Positions 49,477-61,497 of a stretch of DNA of 64,000 bases are shown here, piece after piece. Every line of letters starts with the position of its first letter. Position 1 is the stretch's first letter. This DNA is from Palleronia caenipelagi (GTDB lineage Bacteria > Pseudomonadota > Alphaproteobacteria > Rhodobacterales > Rhodobacteraceae): contig NZ_VFSV01000010.1 in NCBI RefSeq assembly GCF_007004065.1, positions 1 to 64,000 of the forward strand, written 5' to 3'. The notes below the pieces were generated by a model that was not told where the DNA came from, did not search any database, and saw only the letters and a program-made list of their open reading frames with translations. The position numbers and the translations under genes are program-made.

Positions 49477-50699
49477 CCACCGATCTGGCGGACCGCTTCG
49501 CTGCTGCGCTGGATCCTGCGACCAAGTCATTGGCCGTGGCAGTCTCAGGTGGCGGCGACTCAATGGCTTGCCTCGACCTCGCTGACGATTGGGCAAAGCG
49601 GCGCGGGGTTCATCTGCGTGCGGTCACCGTGGATCATGGACTGCGCCCTGAGGCGGCCGATGAGGCGGTGCATGTGACGCGGGTCTGTGCGGCTCGGGGC
49701 ATTCCTCACGCCGTATTGCACTGGCATTGGGACCGGCGTGGCAATCTGCAAGCCTCTGCGCGTCAGGGCCGCTACGCCCTCATCGGTGACTGGGCGCAGG
49801 ACTGCGGGATCGATACGGTTGTGCTTGGCCATACGACAGACGACATCGCCGAGAGCTTTCTGCTCCGCCTGCGACGTGCCCCGGGAGTGGATGGGTTGGC
49901 GGCCATGCCTTCACGGTTCGAGCGCCACGGCGTCCGCTGGGTCCGTCCGCTGCTGAGGGCCAGCCGGGCGGAGCTGCGTCGTCACCTGACGGCGCGGGGC
50001 CTGGGCTGGGTTGAGGATCCCTCTAACGATGACCCGCGTTATGATCGCGCCCGGGCGCGCGCCCTCAGGACGGCGCTGGAGCCACTGGGTGTTACGACCA
50101 GCGGTCTCGCCCGCGCCGCAACGGCGTTGAGGGACGGGGCCGAGGCGCTCGACTGGGCTGTAAGCCGCATCGCCGAGGATCATGTGACCGTGGTCGGAGG
50201 CGATCTCTTGCTGGAGCGTCTCGACGATTTGCCCGCCGAGTTGGCTCGCCGTCTGACGCTAAGGGCCCTTCGTGTCGTCGGTGGCGCCCCACCGCCCCGG
50301 CAAGCGGCACTGACGGCGATCCATAGCGGGCTTGTGCAGGCCGGTCAGCACACTCTGGCCGGGTGCCTGATCCGGCAGGACGGCGCTGCGTTGCGGATCG
50401 CGCGCGAGCCCGCAGTGGTTTCGGGGTTGCGGATGGACACGACAGAGCCCTGGGACCGGCATTGGCGGCTGCAGGGCCCTCACGCTCCGCAATTCCAAAT
50501 CGCGGCGCTGGGAGACGCGGTGGCCCTCTGTCCTGACTGGCGTCAGACCGGGTTTCCCCGCGATTCGCTCCGGGCGTCGCCCGCAATCTGGCGGAACGAA
50601 GAGCTCATCGCCGCGCCGCTCGCCGGGCTCTCAAACGGCTGGTCCGCCGAATGGACGGGATGGCGCGACGAATCGGCGCCTTCGGGGTATGGTAATTGA
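49473..50699 (+). CDS. tilS: tRNA(Ile)-lysidine synthase TilS
   Basis: A 408-residue ATPase that modifies the anticodon C34 of tRNA-Ile2 to lysidine, making AUA decoding possible. PP-loop S25-G-G-G-D-S30; the second motif VLGHTTDDIAESFLLRLRRAPGVDGL and RPLL...SRAELRRHL are canonical, as is WVEDPSNDDPRYDRARARALR. GTG start overlaps the cpoB stop. The C-terminal domains are present but divergent. Confidence 0.94.
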   Translation: MTTDLADRFAAALDPATKSLAVAVSGGGDSMACLDLADDWAKRRGVHLRAVTVDHGLRPEAADEAVHVTRVCAARGIPHAVLHWHWDRRGNLQASARQGRYALIGDWAQDCGIDTVVLGHTTDDIAESFLLRLRRAPGVDGLAAMPSRFERHGVRWVRPLLRASRAELRRHLTARGLGWVEDPSNDDPRYDRARARALRTALEPLGVTTSGLARAATALRDGAEALDWAVSRIAEDHVTVVGGDLLLERLDDLPAELARRLTLRALRVVGGAPPPRQAALTAIHSGLVQAGQHTLAGCLIRQDGAALRIAREPAVVSGLRMDTTEPWDRHWRLQGPHAPQFQIAALGDAVALCPDWRQTGFPRDSLRASPAIWRNEELIAAPLAGLSNGWSAEWTGWRDESAPSGYGN

Positions 50700-50780
50700 A
50701 ACCTGATCCAGCGTAGTTATCTGTCAGGTCAAAGCACGGGGACACGCCCCGTGAAAACCCGTTCTGCGATGGAGGCCCGT

Positions 50781-52700
<1,920 letters not shown>

Positions 52701-52721
52701 ATTCTGACCGGTAAAAGATAC

Positions 52722-52750
52722 AAAGCCCCGCCTCTTTGGCGGGGCTTTTC
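52722..52750. terminator. Bidirectional terminator between ftsH and thiQ
   Basis: AAAGCCCCGCC, loop tcttt, GGCGGGGCTTTT. The A-run on one side and T-run on the other suit both converging transcripts. Confidence 0.93.
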
Positions 52751-52775
52751 CTTTGAAAAACGGGGCCTGTTCGGC

Positions 52776-53474
52776 TCAGCGCTCCCCCAGATAGGCGCGC
52801 AGCTCTGGTGGAGGATCGCTGAGCAGCGTCTCAGCCTCGACCGGGACGGAGACGGTACCATCGGCGACAATCGCGCCCGATCCTCCCAGCCGAACCGCGT
52901 CACCGGGATCGTGGGTGATCATCAATACGGTTTGTTCACGCTCTGTCGCGAGGTCTTTCACGAGGTCGATCATCTCGTCCTTCAGCGCCGGTCCGAGGGC
53001 GGAGAAGGGTTCATCGAGGGCAAGGATCGGACGGTCCTGAAGAATCGCGCGGGCCAGAGCGACGCGACTTTGCTGCCCCCCCGACAGTGCGCCGGGCTTG
53101 CGGTCGCCCATCCCGTCGAGCCCAACGCGCGCCAGCGCGGCCTTAACCCGGTCACCTTCGGGGCCGCTCAGCCTGCCATTGGGACGCAGGCCCAATCCCG
53201 CATTCTGCGCCGCGGTCAGGTGCGGGAACAGATTGTTGTCTTGGAAAATCGTTGCCACGGGTCGCGCGGCAGGGGGCGTCGTATCGATGCGCTGGCCCTG
53301 CCAAAGGATCCGCCCGGTTGTCAGCGGCAGGAACCCGGCAATGGCGGCCAGCAGTGTGGACTTGCCCGCCCCCGAAGGCCCAAGGATCGCCACACGCGCA
53401 CCTGCCGGGATCTCCATATCGACGGACAAGTGCCAGTCGTCATAGCTCAGCCGCACATTATCAAGCGTCAACAT
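52776..53474 (-). CDS. thiQ: Thiamine ABC transporter ATP-binding protein
   Basis: A 232-residue ABC ATPase: Walker A GPSGAGKST, signature LSGGQQSRVALARAIL, Walker B LALDEPFSALGP, and the His switch MITHDPGDAVRLG. It energises thiamine/TPP uptake with ThiP and ThiB. Its start overlaps the end of thiP by 14 bases. The operon is led by a TPP riboswitch. Confidence 0.93.
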   Translation of the reverse strand: MLTLDNVRLSYDDWHLSVDMEIPAGARVAILGPSGAGKSTLLAAIAGFLPLTTGRILWQGQRIDTTPPAARPVATIFQDNNLFPHLTAAQNAGLGLRPNGRLSGPEGDRVKAALARVGLDGMGDRKPGALSGGQQSRVALARAILQDRPILALDEPFSALGPALKDEMIDLVKDLATEREQTVLMITHDPGDAVRLGGSGAIVADGTVSVPVEAETLLSDPPPELRAYLGER

Positions 53475-55002
53475 CCTTGCGTCCTCCGCGGTCGCAGATC
53501 CAGAACAGTCCGAGGCTCAGGAGCAAGAGCAGCAGCGCCCCCGCGCTGGCCTGATCCATCCGGTAGGAGCTCATGAGACGGTAGACCTGCAGCGGCAGGG
53601 TGGCGCTTTCGCCATCTGCGAAGAGCGCGATCACTCCGAGATCGCCCATTGACAGCGCGGCCGCCAGTCCTGCGGCAAAGCCCAGCGGGCGCCGGATGCG
53701 TGGCAGGATCAAAAGCCGCAGGCGGGACCAGCCGGTCAGGCCCAGTGAGGCTGCGAGGCGTCCGTAATCCCGCTCGACCCGGGCAACGGCGGGGATGAGC
53801 GCACGCAAGGCAAAGGGCACTGCCATGATGCCATTGACCAGCGCGGTGACCGGCAGGGCCGCCAGATCCGGCCGCTGCACGGGTCGGATCAGGACGAACA
53901 GGCCGATCCCCATGACCAGCGGCGACGCGGCCAGCGCGCTCATGCCCAGCGTCTCGGCCAAAACCCCGCGCCTGCCGCCCCCTGCGGCCGCCAAGGCAAT
54001 GGCGAGGGAAAGGAGAACGCAAAACAGGGTCGATGCGCTTGCGACCATCAGTGAACGCATCGCTGAGGACCAGACTGCGGGTGGCAATTCCATCACGTGA
54101 GGCAGGCCACGCACGGCCAGTGCGGCGAGCGGCGCCAGCAGAAACAGGCTCGCGGCGGCGATGGCCAGTGTGTCGGGCAGGATGCCGTCTCGGGACGAGG
54201 ACGTGATGCGTCGGTCCATCCCCGCCCCCATGCTGTCCGGGATGGCGATTCGGAGCGCCAGGAGGGTGGCGGTGACAGTGATCGCGAGTTGCATCATTGC
54301 CAGCAGCCCCGCCCGTCCAAGGTCGAAATCGAAGCGCACCGCCTGATAGATGGCGAGTTCGATCGTTGTGGCTCGGGGACCACCACCCAGCGTCAGGGCG
54401 ATGGCAAAGCTGGAGATGCAGATGAGGAAGATCGCCAGCGCCGCGCCCGGACAAACCGCGCGGAGCATGGGGGCTTCGATCAGGCGGAACAGGGTCCAGC
54501 CGCGAATCCCAAGGGATTGAGCGAGGCGCAGACGTTCTTCGGGTATCGACTGCCAGCCTTGCAGGAGCAGCCGTGTCGCCAGTGGCAGGTTGAAGAACAC
54601 ATGGGCAAGGATCACCCCATGGGCACCGTAGATGCTGAACTCCGGCAGGTGCAGGCCGCCGCCCAGCGCGTTCAGCCATCCTGATCGTCCGAAGACCATC
54701 AACAGCCCGAGAATCGCGACGATGGTCGGCAGGATGAAGGGCGCGCCAAGAAGCGTGATCAGAAGCCGCTGGCCCGGGAATTGTCTCCGCGCCAGCGCCC
54801 GCGCGACGGGTATGGCGAGGGCGACGGAGATCAGCGCGGAGAGGGCGGCTTGCCACAGGGTAAAGCGGATCGCGGCCCAATCTCCCGGTGCGAGCGCGGA
54901 CAGACCTCCTGAAACGGACACCGCCGAGAGGAGCGTCCCCCCGACCAGAGCGGCGACGGCAAAGGCCGCCGCGAGGCCGAAGGACCGATAAGTATTGGAC
55001 AT
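53461..55002 (-). CDS. thiP: Thiamine ABC transporter permease
   Basis: A 513-residue double permease (two fused BPD domains, about twelve helices), as in ThiP/SfuB. EAA-like loops are RLRLAQSLGIRGWTLFRLIEAP and DYGRLAASLGLTGWSRLRLLILP. ATG at 55002 lies 4 bases after the thiB stop; the frame is open upstream only as a shadow of thiB. Confidence 0.93.
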   Translation of the reverse strand: MSNTYRSFGLAAAFAVAALVGGTLLSAVSVSGGLSALAPGDWAAIRFTLWQAALSALISVALAIPVARALARRQFPGQRLLITLLGAPFILPTIVAILGLLMVFGRSGWLNALGGGLHLPEFSIYGAHGVILAHVFFNLPLATRLLLQGWQSIPEERLRLAQSLGIRGWTLFRLIEAPMLRAVCPGAALAIFLICISSFAIALTLGGGPRATTIELAIYQAVRFDFDLGRAGLLAMMQLAITVTATLLALRIAIPDSMGAGMDRRITSSSRDGILPDTLAIAAASLFLLAPLAALAVRGLPHVMELPPAVWSSAMRSLMVASASTLFCVLLSLAIALAAAGGGRRGVLAETLGMSALAASPLVMGIGLFVLIRPVQRPDLAALPVTALVNGIMAVPFALRALIPAVARVERDYGRLAASLGLTGWSRLRLLILPRIRRPLGFAAGLAAALSMGDLGVIALFADGESATLPLQVYRLMSSYRMDQASAGALLLLLLSLGLFWICDRGGRKDVDA

Positions 55003-55006
55003 GAGG

Positions 55007-55993
55007 TCAGCGGCGGAGGGCCGCAACCCACTCGTCAATGGCCGCGTCGCGCAGCTCAAAGGCAGTCTCTTCGTCGTAGAAAAGGACCTTTTCGGGCATC
55101 TCAAGCTGCTGGAAGCCCTCGGGCAATCGGTCGGCTGGCAGTTTCGCGGGCATGGACCAGTTGGCCTCGGGGATCAGGGACTGGAAGGTCTCGGACAGGA
55201 CAAAGCCCATGAACTGGTCGGCCAGCTCAGGCACGTCCGTCCCGGCGAGCTTTGCCACCTGTTCGACCATGAAGTAATGTCCTTCGGGGAAGATCGCGGC
55301 CTTCACCGTCTCATCCCCCTCGGCGATGATGTGATAGGCAGGGGATGTGGTAAAGCTCAGCACCATATCCGCCTCACCCTCGCTGAACAGGCCGTAGGCC
55401 TCAGACCAGCCCTTGGTCACGGTAAGGATCTTGGGCGCGAGTTCCTCCCAGACATCCCCCGCCTCGTCGCCGTAGATCGATTTGACCCAGAGGATCAGAG
55501 CGAGCCCGGAGATCGAGGTGCGGGGGTCCTGAATGGCGATCCGGTAGGCGTCTTCGGGCGCATCGACCAGCGCGTCAAAGCTGGCGGGCGGATCGGAGAC
55601 GTAGTCGGTGTCATAGACGAAAGCAGTATGCCCCCAGTTGAATGGCAGGAACACGTCATCATCCCATTCAACCGGAAGTGTCAGGCCGGTGACGTCCTGC
55701 TCGTGGGGGGCAAAAAGGCCAGTTTCACGGGCGCGGCGGGTCTCATCGGTGGTAAAGCCGATGCCTACATCGGCGTCGGTCTTGTCGCCTTCGAGCATCA
55801 GGCGCGGCAGCAGGTCGCCGGTCTTGTATTCCAGATCACACTCGCAAATCGCCTCGAAGGCTGTCTCTATGGCGGGGCCGGGACCCCATTCGCTGGCAAA
55901 GTAGTCGGGCGCGTAGACAGTCAGCACGGGTTTGTCCTGTGCCATCACAGGTGTCGCGAGCAGTCCAAGCGCAAGGATGAGTGAGCGGTTCAT
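55007..55993 (-). CDS. thiB: Thiamine-binding periplasmic protein
   Basis: A 328-residue solute-binding protein with a signal peptide (about 1-18, VMAQ). The body starts VLTVYAPDYFASEWGPGPAIE and has the ThiB/TbpA ligand region (WDDDVFLPFNWGHTAFVYD). ATG at 55993 follows aaggaggcgat. First gene of thiBPQ, under the TPP riboswitch. Confidence 0.93.
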   Translation of the reverse strand: MNRSLILALGLLATPVMAQDKPVLTVYAPDYFASEWGPGPAIETAFEAICECDLEYKTGDLLPRLMLEGDKTDADVGIGFTTDETRRARETGLFAPHEQDVTGLTLPVEWDDDVFLPFNWGHTAFVYDTDYVSDPPASFDALVDAPEDAYRIAIQDPRTSISGLALILWVKSIYGDEAGDVWEELAPKILTVTKGWSEAYGLFSEGEADMVLSFTTSPAYHIIAEGDETVKAAIFPEGHYFMVEQVAKLAGTDVPELADQFMGFVLSETFQSLIPEANWSMPAKLPADRLPEGFQQLEMPEKVLFYDEETAFELRDAAIDEWVAALRR

Positions 55994-56032
55994 ATCGCCT
56001 CCTTGTCGCCGGTGGGTGAAAGGGCGGCTGAG

Positions 56033-56119
56033 GCCGATACCTTCCCTCCGCCGGTCCTAACCGGTTCAGGTTCTACGGGTCCGCATGATGCGTCTCAGCC
56101 CTGAGGCTCCCCGAGGTGT
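56033..56119 (-). promoter_or_regulatory. TPP riboswitch (THI element)
   Basis: Read on the minus strand the leader contains GGGGAGCC, GGCTGAGA, ACCCGTAGAACCTGA and CGGTTAGGACCGGCGGAGGGAA in the right order and spacing for the thiamine pyrophosphate aptamer. It lies about 40 bases before the thiB ribosome site, so ligand binding probably blocks translation or elongation of thiBPQ. Confidence 0.95.
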
Positions 56120-56174
56120 GGACGGAGGGTAGAAACTGGCGCGGCGGAATGCAAGACCTGCCGCGCCTGGGGAG

Positions 56175-56660
56175 TCAGATCAGGTCCGCGAAGTGGCCTA
56201 GGACCTGATCGTAGACGGCGCGCTTGAACGGCACAATCTGAGCGCGGAGGGCGTCGGGTGCCATCCACTGCCACGCACCAAATTCCGGGTGCGCGGTCTG
56301 GATGTTGATATCGCTGTCTTGCCCGGTGAACCGGCAGAGCAGCCATTTCTGCTTCTGACCCCGGTACTTACCCTTCCAGATCTTGCCAAGCAGTTCCTCT
56401 GGCAAATCGTAGAGAACCCATTCCGGGGTCTCGCCCAGCACCTCGACGAGAGACCGGGAGAGGCCTGTTTCCTCCTCGAGCTCACGCAGGGCAGCGTCGC
56501 GGGGACTTTCGCCCGGGTCAATGCCGCCTTGAGGCATCTGCCAGGCCCCCGAGGCGTGGTCCAGCCGTTGCCCGGCAAAGACCTCGCCCCGCCCGTTGGT
56601 CAGCACCACCCCGGCGCAGGGGCGATAAGGCAGGCTCTCGCGCAATTCGTCCGGCGTCAT
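56175..56660 (-). CDS. rppH: RNA pyrophosphohydrolase RppH
   Basis: A 161-residue Nudix hydrolase that removes pyrophosphate from 5' ends of mRNA and starts decay. The Nudix box is complete at 45-67 ([20 protein letters not shown] then TGL). The N-terminal [21 protein letters not shown] and the C-terminal [12 protein letters not shown] match RppH. Overlaps the ctpA stop by 4 bases. Confidence 0.94.
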   Translation of the reverse strand: MTPDELRESLPYRPCAGVVLTNGRGEVFAGQRLDHASGAWQMPQGGIDPGESPRDAALRELEEETGLSRSLVEVLGETPEWVLYDLPEELLGKIWKGKYRGQKQKWLLCRFTGQDSDINIQTAHPEFGAWQWMAPDALRAQIVPFKRAVYDQVLGHFADLI

Positions 56661-58003
56661 TGTTGATCCGTCTTCAGCGCTACGAGACCCTTGAGGATGT
56701 CGATGGCATAGGCCAACTGGTAATCCTCTTCGCGCAGCTTGGCGGCCTCTTCAGCGGCAGCCTGCTCTTCGCGGATGGTGTCCTGTTCATCCTCGGTCAG
56801 CGAATCGTTATCCAATGAGCCACGGAGATCCGCTTCGGTACGGTTGAAGCGCGGGCTGTCTTCCTCTTCCTCGGTCTCGGGCTGGGTCATATCCACCGGC
56901 GGCTGCTGGACCACGATGTCCGGCGAGACCCCCAGAGCCTGAATCGAGCGGCCCGAGGGAGTGTAGTAACGTGCAGTGGTGAGGCGCATGGCGCCGTCGC
57001 CGCGCATGGGCACGACGGTCTGGACAGAGCCCTTGCCGAAGGATTTGGTTCCGACGACGATGGCCCGGCGGTGATCCTGCAACGCGCCTGCGACGATCTC
57101 GGAGGCAGAGGCGGAGCCGCCGTTGATCAGCACGACGATGGGTTTACCCTCCGCCAGATCGCCCTCGACCGCATTCACCCGGTCACTGTCTTCCTGCTCC
57201 CGGCCACGGGTCGAGACGATCTCGCCTTCGTCAAGGAACGCGTCTGACACCTTGATTGCCTGCGTCAGCAGACCACCGGGGTTGTTGCGGAGGTCAATCA
57301 CGAAACCGTTCACCGCGTCCATTCCGCCCGCTTCTTCGACGAGCTTTGCCAGCTCTTCCGCCATTTTCGGATAGGTCTGGTCGGAGAAGGTGATCAGCCG
57401 CAACACCACTGTATCGCCTTGTAGCCGCCCGCGCACGGCGGTCAGCTCGATCGTGTCGCGGATGATCGACACGTCAAAGGGCTCGTCCATGCCCTCGCGG
57501 ACCACGGTGATGACGATCTCTGACCCGACCGGCCCGCGCATCATCTCCACCGCCTCGTCGAGCGTCAGGCCCAACAGGCTCTCGCCGTCCACATGGGTGA
57601 TGAAGTCGCCCGACTGCATCCCGGCCTCGGAGGCGGGGGTGCCGTCCATCGGGGAGACAACCTTGACGAAGCCTTCTTCCTGCGTGACCTCGATCCCCAG
57701 TCCGCCGAATTCACCACGCGTCTCCGTGCGCATCCGCTGGGCGTCTTCGGGTGAGAGATAGGATGAGTGCGGATCGAGCGAGGACAGCATTCCGTCGATA
57801 GCGGCCTCGATCAGATCCTTCTCCGAGACGTCCTCGACATATTCCGAGCGGATGCGCTCAAAGATATCGCCGAAGAGATCAAGCTGCTCATAGACATTGG
57901 TCCGGCTCTCGGTCTCCTGCGCGAGCAGTGGACCCGCGATCTGCGTTGTCGCGATCACGCCGGCAAGGGTGCCACCACATATGGCCAGTGCAAATTTCTT
58001 CAT
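56657..58003 (-). CDS. ctpA: Carboxy-terminal processing peptidase CtpA (S41)
   Basis: A 448-residue periplasmic serine protease. Signal peptide about 1-29; PDZ domain about 97-180 ([33 protein letters not shown]); the catalytic region [13 protein letters not shown] (about 294-306) and K324 in [11 protein letters not shown] form the Ser-Lys dyad. The C-terminal tail is Glu/Asp-rich. Lies 7 bases downstream of the envC-like gene. Confidence 0.95.
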   Translation of the reverse strand: MKKFALAICGGTLAGVIATTQIAGPLLAQETESRTNVYEQLDLFGDIFERIRSEYVEDVSEKDLIEAAIDGMLSSLDPHSSYLSPEDAQRMRTETRGEFGGLGIEVTQEEGFVKVVSPMDGTPASEAGMQSGDFITHVDGESLLGLTLDEAVEMMRGPVGSEIVITVVREGMDEPFDVSIIRDTIELTAVRGRLQGDTVVLRLITFSDQTYPKMAEELAKLVEEAGGMDAVNGFVIDLRNNPGGLLTQAIKVSDAFLDEGEIVSTRGREQEDSDRVNAVEGDLAEGKPIVVLINGGSASASEIVAGALQDHRRAIVVGTKSFGKGSVQTVVPMRGDGAMRLTTARYYTPSGRSIQALGVSPDIVVQQPPVDMTQPETEEEEDSPRFNRTEADLRGSLDNDSLTEDEQDTIREEQAAAEEAAKLREEDYQLAYAIDILKGLVALKTDQQ

Positions 58004-58010
58004 TCCTGTC

Positions 58011-59069
58011 TCATCCCTGATCTGCGGACGGGGCGAACCAGTCTTCCGGGTCCACCGGCTGATCGTCGCGCCTGATTTCGATATAGAGCGTCACGTCCTG
58101 ACGGCTGGTGTCAAGCGATCCTCGCATTTCTGTCATCTGTCCAACGAGATCACCGGCAGCGATCACGTCCCCAACGGCGCCGAAAACTTCGCCAAGGCCT
58201 CCGAAAATTATCAGATAGCCTGCGGCGGGTTCGAGAACCATCACATTTCCGTATCCAGGCAGTGGTCCCAGATAGCGCAATGTGCCCGGTGCCGGTGCCT
58301 GTACGGCGGCGCCGGGCTCTGTCAGGATCTGCCAGCCGGGCCGGTCGGGCAGATCGCCGTAGCGCAGAACGATCCGGCCCTGTGCGGGCAGCGGCAAGCT
58401 GCCACGCGCGGCCTCGAACATCGCATCCCCGACGCCGCCCAGACGCGGGGCAAGAGCGGCGAGCTGGCGGGCCATCTCGGTCGCCTGCGCCAGCGTTTGT
58501 GCCTGACCGGGCAGGGCCCGGCGTTCCTCCACAGCTTCGGCCAGATCCCGGCGGGCTTGCCGGAGCGCGTCTGTGCTGCTGCCCAGATCAGCCAGCAACT
58601 GACTGCGAAGGCGTCGCAATTCGGCCACGTCCTCGGCTTCCTGCCGGAGTGTCTCGGCCTGCCTCATCAGCGCGGGCAGGGCGCTTTGCATCAGCATCCC
58701 CGCACGCGCTGTGGCTTCGGGGCCGGCGGGGTGCAGGAGGAGTGCGGCCTCGGGTGCTTGACCCACGGACATCAGCGCGGCCAGCAGATCGCCTGTCTTG
58801 CTGTCGGCGGCGGTCATGCGGGAGAGGATCTCGTCCTCCCGCGCGGCCGCGGCCCGCTCCGCCTCGCGCAGTGCGGCGAGTCCTGCCTCGTAGCCGCGTA
58901 CGACCTTCGACAGCGCCTCGATCCGGTCATAGCCCTCGGCCTTCGCATCATAGCCCGCCGCCGCCGCGGCGATCTGCCGCGCCGCCTCACGAGCCAGATC
59001 CGAGGGGCTGTCCTCGGCCAGCGCCATGCCAGCGGTTGCCGCCAGGATCAGGGCGAGGGTACGGATCAT
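58011..59069 (-). CDS. EnvC-like murein hydrolase activator
   Basis: A 352-residue periplasmic protein: signal peptide (about 1-18), two long coiled-coil stretches (about 25-215) rich in Ala/Arg/Glu, and a LytM/M23 domain (about 240-345: PAPGTLRYLGPLPGYGNVMVLEP). The HxxxD and HxH metal ligands of active M23 enzymes are missing (the second site reads LYIEIRR), as in EnvC itself, so it should activate amidases rather than cut peptidoglycan. Overlaps the gpmI stop by 4 bases. Confidence 0.88.
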   Translation of the reverse strand: MIRTLALILAATAGMALAEDSPSDLAREAARQIAAAAAGYDAKAEGYDRIEALSKVVRGYEAGLAALREAERAAAAREDEILSRMTAADSKTGDLLAALMSVGQAPEAALLLHPAGPEATARAGMLMQSALPALMRQAETLRQEAEDVAELRRLRSQLLADLGSSTDALRQARRDLAEAVEERRALPGQAQTLAQATEMARQLAALAPRLGGVGDAMFEAARGSLPLPAQGRIVLRYGDLPDRPGWQILTEPGAAVQAPAPGTLRYLGPLPGYGNVMVLEPAAGYLIIFGGLGEVFGAVGDVIAAGDLVGQMTEMRGSLDTSRQDVTLYIEIRRDDQPVDPEDWFAPSADQG

Positions 59070-60586
59070 CTGCGGATCAGGCTTTGTCCGGTCATTTCTT
59101 CGGGCAGATCGAGTCCCATCAGTTCCAGCACCGTCGGCGCCAGATCCGCCAGCCGCCCGTCGGCGAGTGATGCGCCCTCAGGCCCACCGACCATGATGCA
59201 GGGCACCGGGTTCAGGGTGTGCGCCGTGTGGGGACCGCCGGTCTCGGGGTCCACCATGGTCTCGCAATTGCCGTGATCGGCGGTGACGATGATCGCACCG
59301 CCCGCCTGCTCCAGCGCCTCAAGCACCCGGCCAAGCCCCGCATCCACCGCCTCACAAGCCGCGATCGCAGCGTCCAGATCACCCGTATGGCCCACCATGT
59401 CGGGATTCGCGTAGTTGCAGACGATCAGGTCGTAGCCCGCCTCGATCGCCTCGACAAAGCGCTCCGTCACCTCGCCCGCGCTCATCTCGGGCTGCATGTC
59501 GTATGTGGCGACCTTGGGCGATTTCGGCATGGTGCGGTCCTCGCCTTTCTCCGGGGCTTCCTTGCCGCCGTTGAGGAAGAAGGTCACGTGCGGGTACTTC
59601 TCCGTCTCGGCGACGCGGAACTGACTCAGGCCCTTGGAGGCGACCCATTCGCCGAGGGTGTTTTTGATCTTCTGCTTGGGAAAGACCGTCTCGAACCAGG
59701 CGTTGTGATCCTCGGAGTAATCCACCATCCCCAGCCGGGCGGCAAACTCCGGGCGGGCGGAGATATCGAACTCAGCAAAATCAGGCTGGCCGATGGCGCG
59801 CAGAATCTCGCGGGCGCGGTCGGCGCGGAAGTTCAGGCAGAACACCCCGTCGCCGTCCTGCATCCCGGCGTAATCACCGATCACGGTCGCGGGGATAAAC
59901 TCATCGGTTTTGTCCGCGTCATAGGATTGCTGCACGGCCTCTGCCGGGCAGTCCGCCGTCTCGCCCTGACCTGCGACCATGGCTGAGAACGCCTGCTCGA
60001 TCCGCTCCCAGCGATTATCCCGGTCCATTGCGTAATAGCGGCCCGTGACTGTCCCGACCCGCGCGCCCTCGGGCAAGGCGTCAATGAGTTGGGCGAGGAA
60101 TCCCTCGGCAGATTTCGGCGCAACGTCCCGCCCGTCGGTCATGGCGTGGATCACCACCGGCACACCGGCCTCGCAGATCGTTTTGGTCGCGGCGATGATA
60201 TGGGTCAGGTGCCCATGTACCCCGCCATCGGAGACGATCCCGAGGAGATGCGCCTTGCCGCCGCTTTCCTTCAGGCTGGCGATGAAGCTCTTCAGAGCGT
60301 CCTTTTCGAAAAAAGACCCGTCCTCGATGGCCAGATCGATCTGACCCAGATCCATCGCCACGACCCGACCTGCGCCGATATTGGTGTGGCCGACCTCGGA
60401 ATTGCCCATCTGCCCGGTGGGCAGGCCCACATCGTTGCCAAAGGTGATCAGTTGCGAGGACGGGTTCCCGGCGCGGATGCGGTCGAAATTCGGGGTGCTC
60501 GCCAACGCGGGGGCACTTGCCGTCATGTCGGCATTGTCCCCCCAGCCATCAAGAATACACAGAACAACGGGTTTTGGCGCGGTCAT
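59066..60586 (-). CDS. gpmI: 2,3-bisphosphoglycerate-independent phosphoglycerate mutase
   Basis: A 506-residue manganese enzyme of glycolysis/gluconeogenesis. The N-terminal CILDGWGDN holds a metal Asp; the phosphorylated nucleophile is Ser63 (GNSEVGHTNIGAGR). The C-terminal VTADHGNCETMVD supplies the other metal ligands. ATG at 60586 with aagga 7 bases upstream was chosen over an in-frame start 27 bases earlier. Confidence 0.95.
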   Translation of the reverse strand: MTAPKPVVLCILDGWGDNADMTASAPALASTPNFDRIRAGNPSSQLITFGNDVGLPTGQMGNSEVGHTNIGAGRVVAMDLGQIDLAIEDGSFFEKDALKSFIASLKESGGKAHLLGIVSDGGVHGHLTHIIAATKTICEAGVPVVIHAMTDGRDVAPKSAEGFLAQLIDALPEGARVGTVTGRYYAMDRDNRWERIEQAFSAMVAGQGETADCPAEAVQQSYDADKTDEFIPATVIGDYAGMQDGDGVFCLNFRADRAREILRAIGQPDFAEFDISARPEFAARLGMVDYSEDHNAWFETVFPKQKIKNTLGEWVASKGLSQFRVAETEKYPHVTFFLNGGKEAPEKGEDRTMPKSPKVATYDMQPEMSAGEVTERFVEAIEAGYDLIVCNYANPDMVGHTGDLDAAIAACEAVDAGLGRVLEALEQAGGAIIVTADHGNCETMVDPETGGPHTAHTLNPVPCIMVGGPEGASLADGRLADLAPTVLELMGLDLPEEMTGQSLIRR

Positions 60587-60650
60587 GAACGGATCCTTCG
60601 GGTCAAATGTCACGCGTTCTCTAGCGTGCTCCGCCGCGACAGGGAACCGC

Positions 60651-61121
60651 TCAGACGCGGTGATAGGGGGATCCGGCGAGGATCGAGGCCGCGCGGTAGA
60701 GTTGCTCGGTCAGCATGACGCGGGCGAGCATGTGGGGCCAGACCATCTGGCCGAAGCTCAACATCAGGTCGGCACGGTCCCGCAGCGCATCGGTGAGCCC
60801 GTCTGCGCCACCGATGACAAACGTGACCTCGCCCCGGCCCTGATCCCGCCAGTCACCGAGACGGGCAGCGAAGTTCGGGGAGGTCATGACTTTGCCTCGC
60901 TCGTCGAGCGCCACCACGACAGAATCGTCGGGGATCGCGCGCAAGAGGGCTTCGGCCTCGGCATCCTGACCGGTGGCCTTGTGTGGCTCGATCTCGATTT
61001 CCTCAAGGGGTCCGAGGGATAGCGCGCGCCCCGTGCGGTCGAAGCGCTGGGTATAGTCGTCGATCAGCGCCCGCTCCGGACCCTTGCGGATCCGGCCAAT
61101 GGCGCAGAGGCGCACCCGCAT
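60651..61121 (-). CDS. rlmH: 23S rRNA (pseudouridine-1915-N3) methyltransferase RlmH
   Basis: A 156-residue SPOUT methyltransferase. The knot region FVIGGADGLTDALRDRAD and LSFGQMVWPHMLARVMLTEQ, and the terminal SPYHRV, are diagnostic. It starts 1 base after the rsfS stop. This rsfS-rlmH order is widely conserved. Confidence 0.95.
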   Translation of the reverse strand: MRVRLCAIGRIRKGPERALIDDYTQRFDRTGRALSLGPLEEIEIEPHKATGQDAEAEALLRAIPDDSVVVALDERGKVMTSPNFAARLGDWRDQGRGEVTFVIGGADGLTDALRDRADLMLSFGQMVWPHMLARVMLTEQLYRAASILAGSPYHRV

Positions 61122-61122
61122 C

Positions 61123-61497
61123 TCAGGAGCGGGCGGCGACCTGCTGGGGGTCCATCCACATCTTTTCGATCTGGTAGAACTCCCGGACCTCGGGACGGAA
61201 CACGTGGACGATCACGTCGCCCGCGTCGATCAGAACCCAGTCGCCGGCATCCTTGCCTTCGACCTTGGCCAGAACACCGTGATCCTGCTTCATCATGTCG
61301 ATCAGCTTTTCGCTGATCGCGCCGACCTGACGGCTGGACCGGCCCGAGCAGACGATCATGTAATCGGCCATCTCGGATTTGTCCTTCAGAGGGATCTGAA
61401 CAACATCCTGAGCCTGATCATCATCGAGCTGTTGGAGAATTGCGGAGAGAAGCGTGTCGGCCGCAGAGGCCGAAGGGTGCGAGACGCTGTCGGGCAT
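61123..61497 (-). CDS. rsfS: Ribosome silencing factor RsfS
   Basis: A 124-residue protein that binds L14 and blocks subunit joining in starvation. The YMIVCSGRSSRQVGAISEKL and GKDAGDWVLIDAGDVIVHVF segments define the family. The N-terminus is variable. Start at 61497 leaves a 232-base gap to the divergent YihY gene. Confidence 0.94.
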   Translation of the reverse strand: MPDSVSHPSASAADTLLSAILQQLDDDQAQDVVQIPLKDKSEMADYMIVCSGRSSRQVGAISEKLIDMMKQDHGVLAKVEGKDAGDWVLIDAGDVIVHVFRPEVREFYQIEKMWMDPQQVAARS

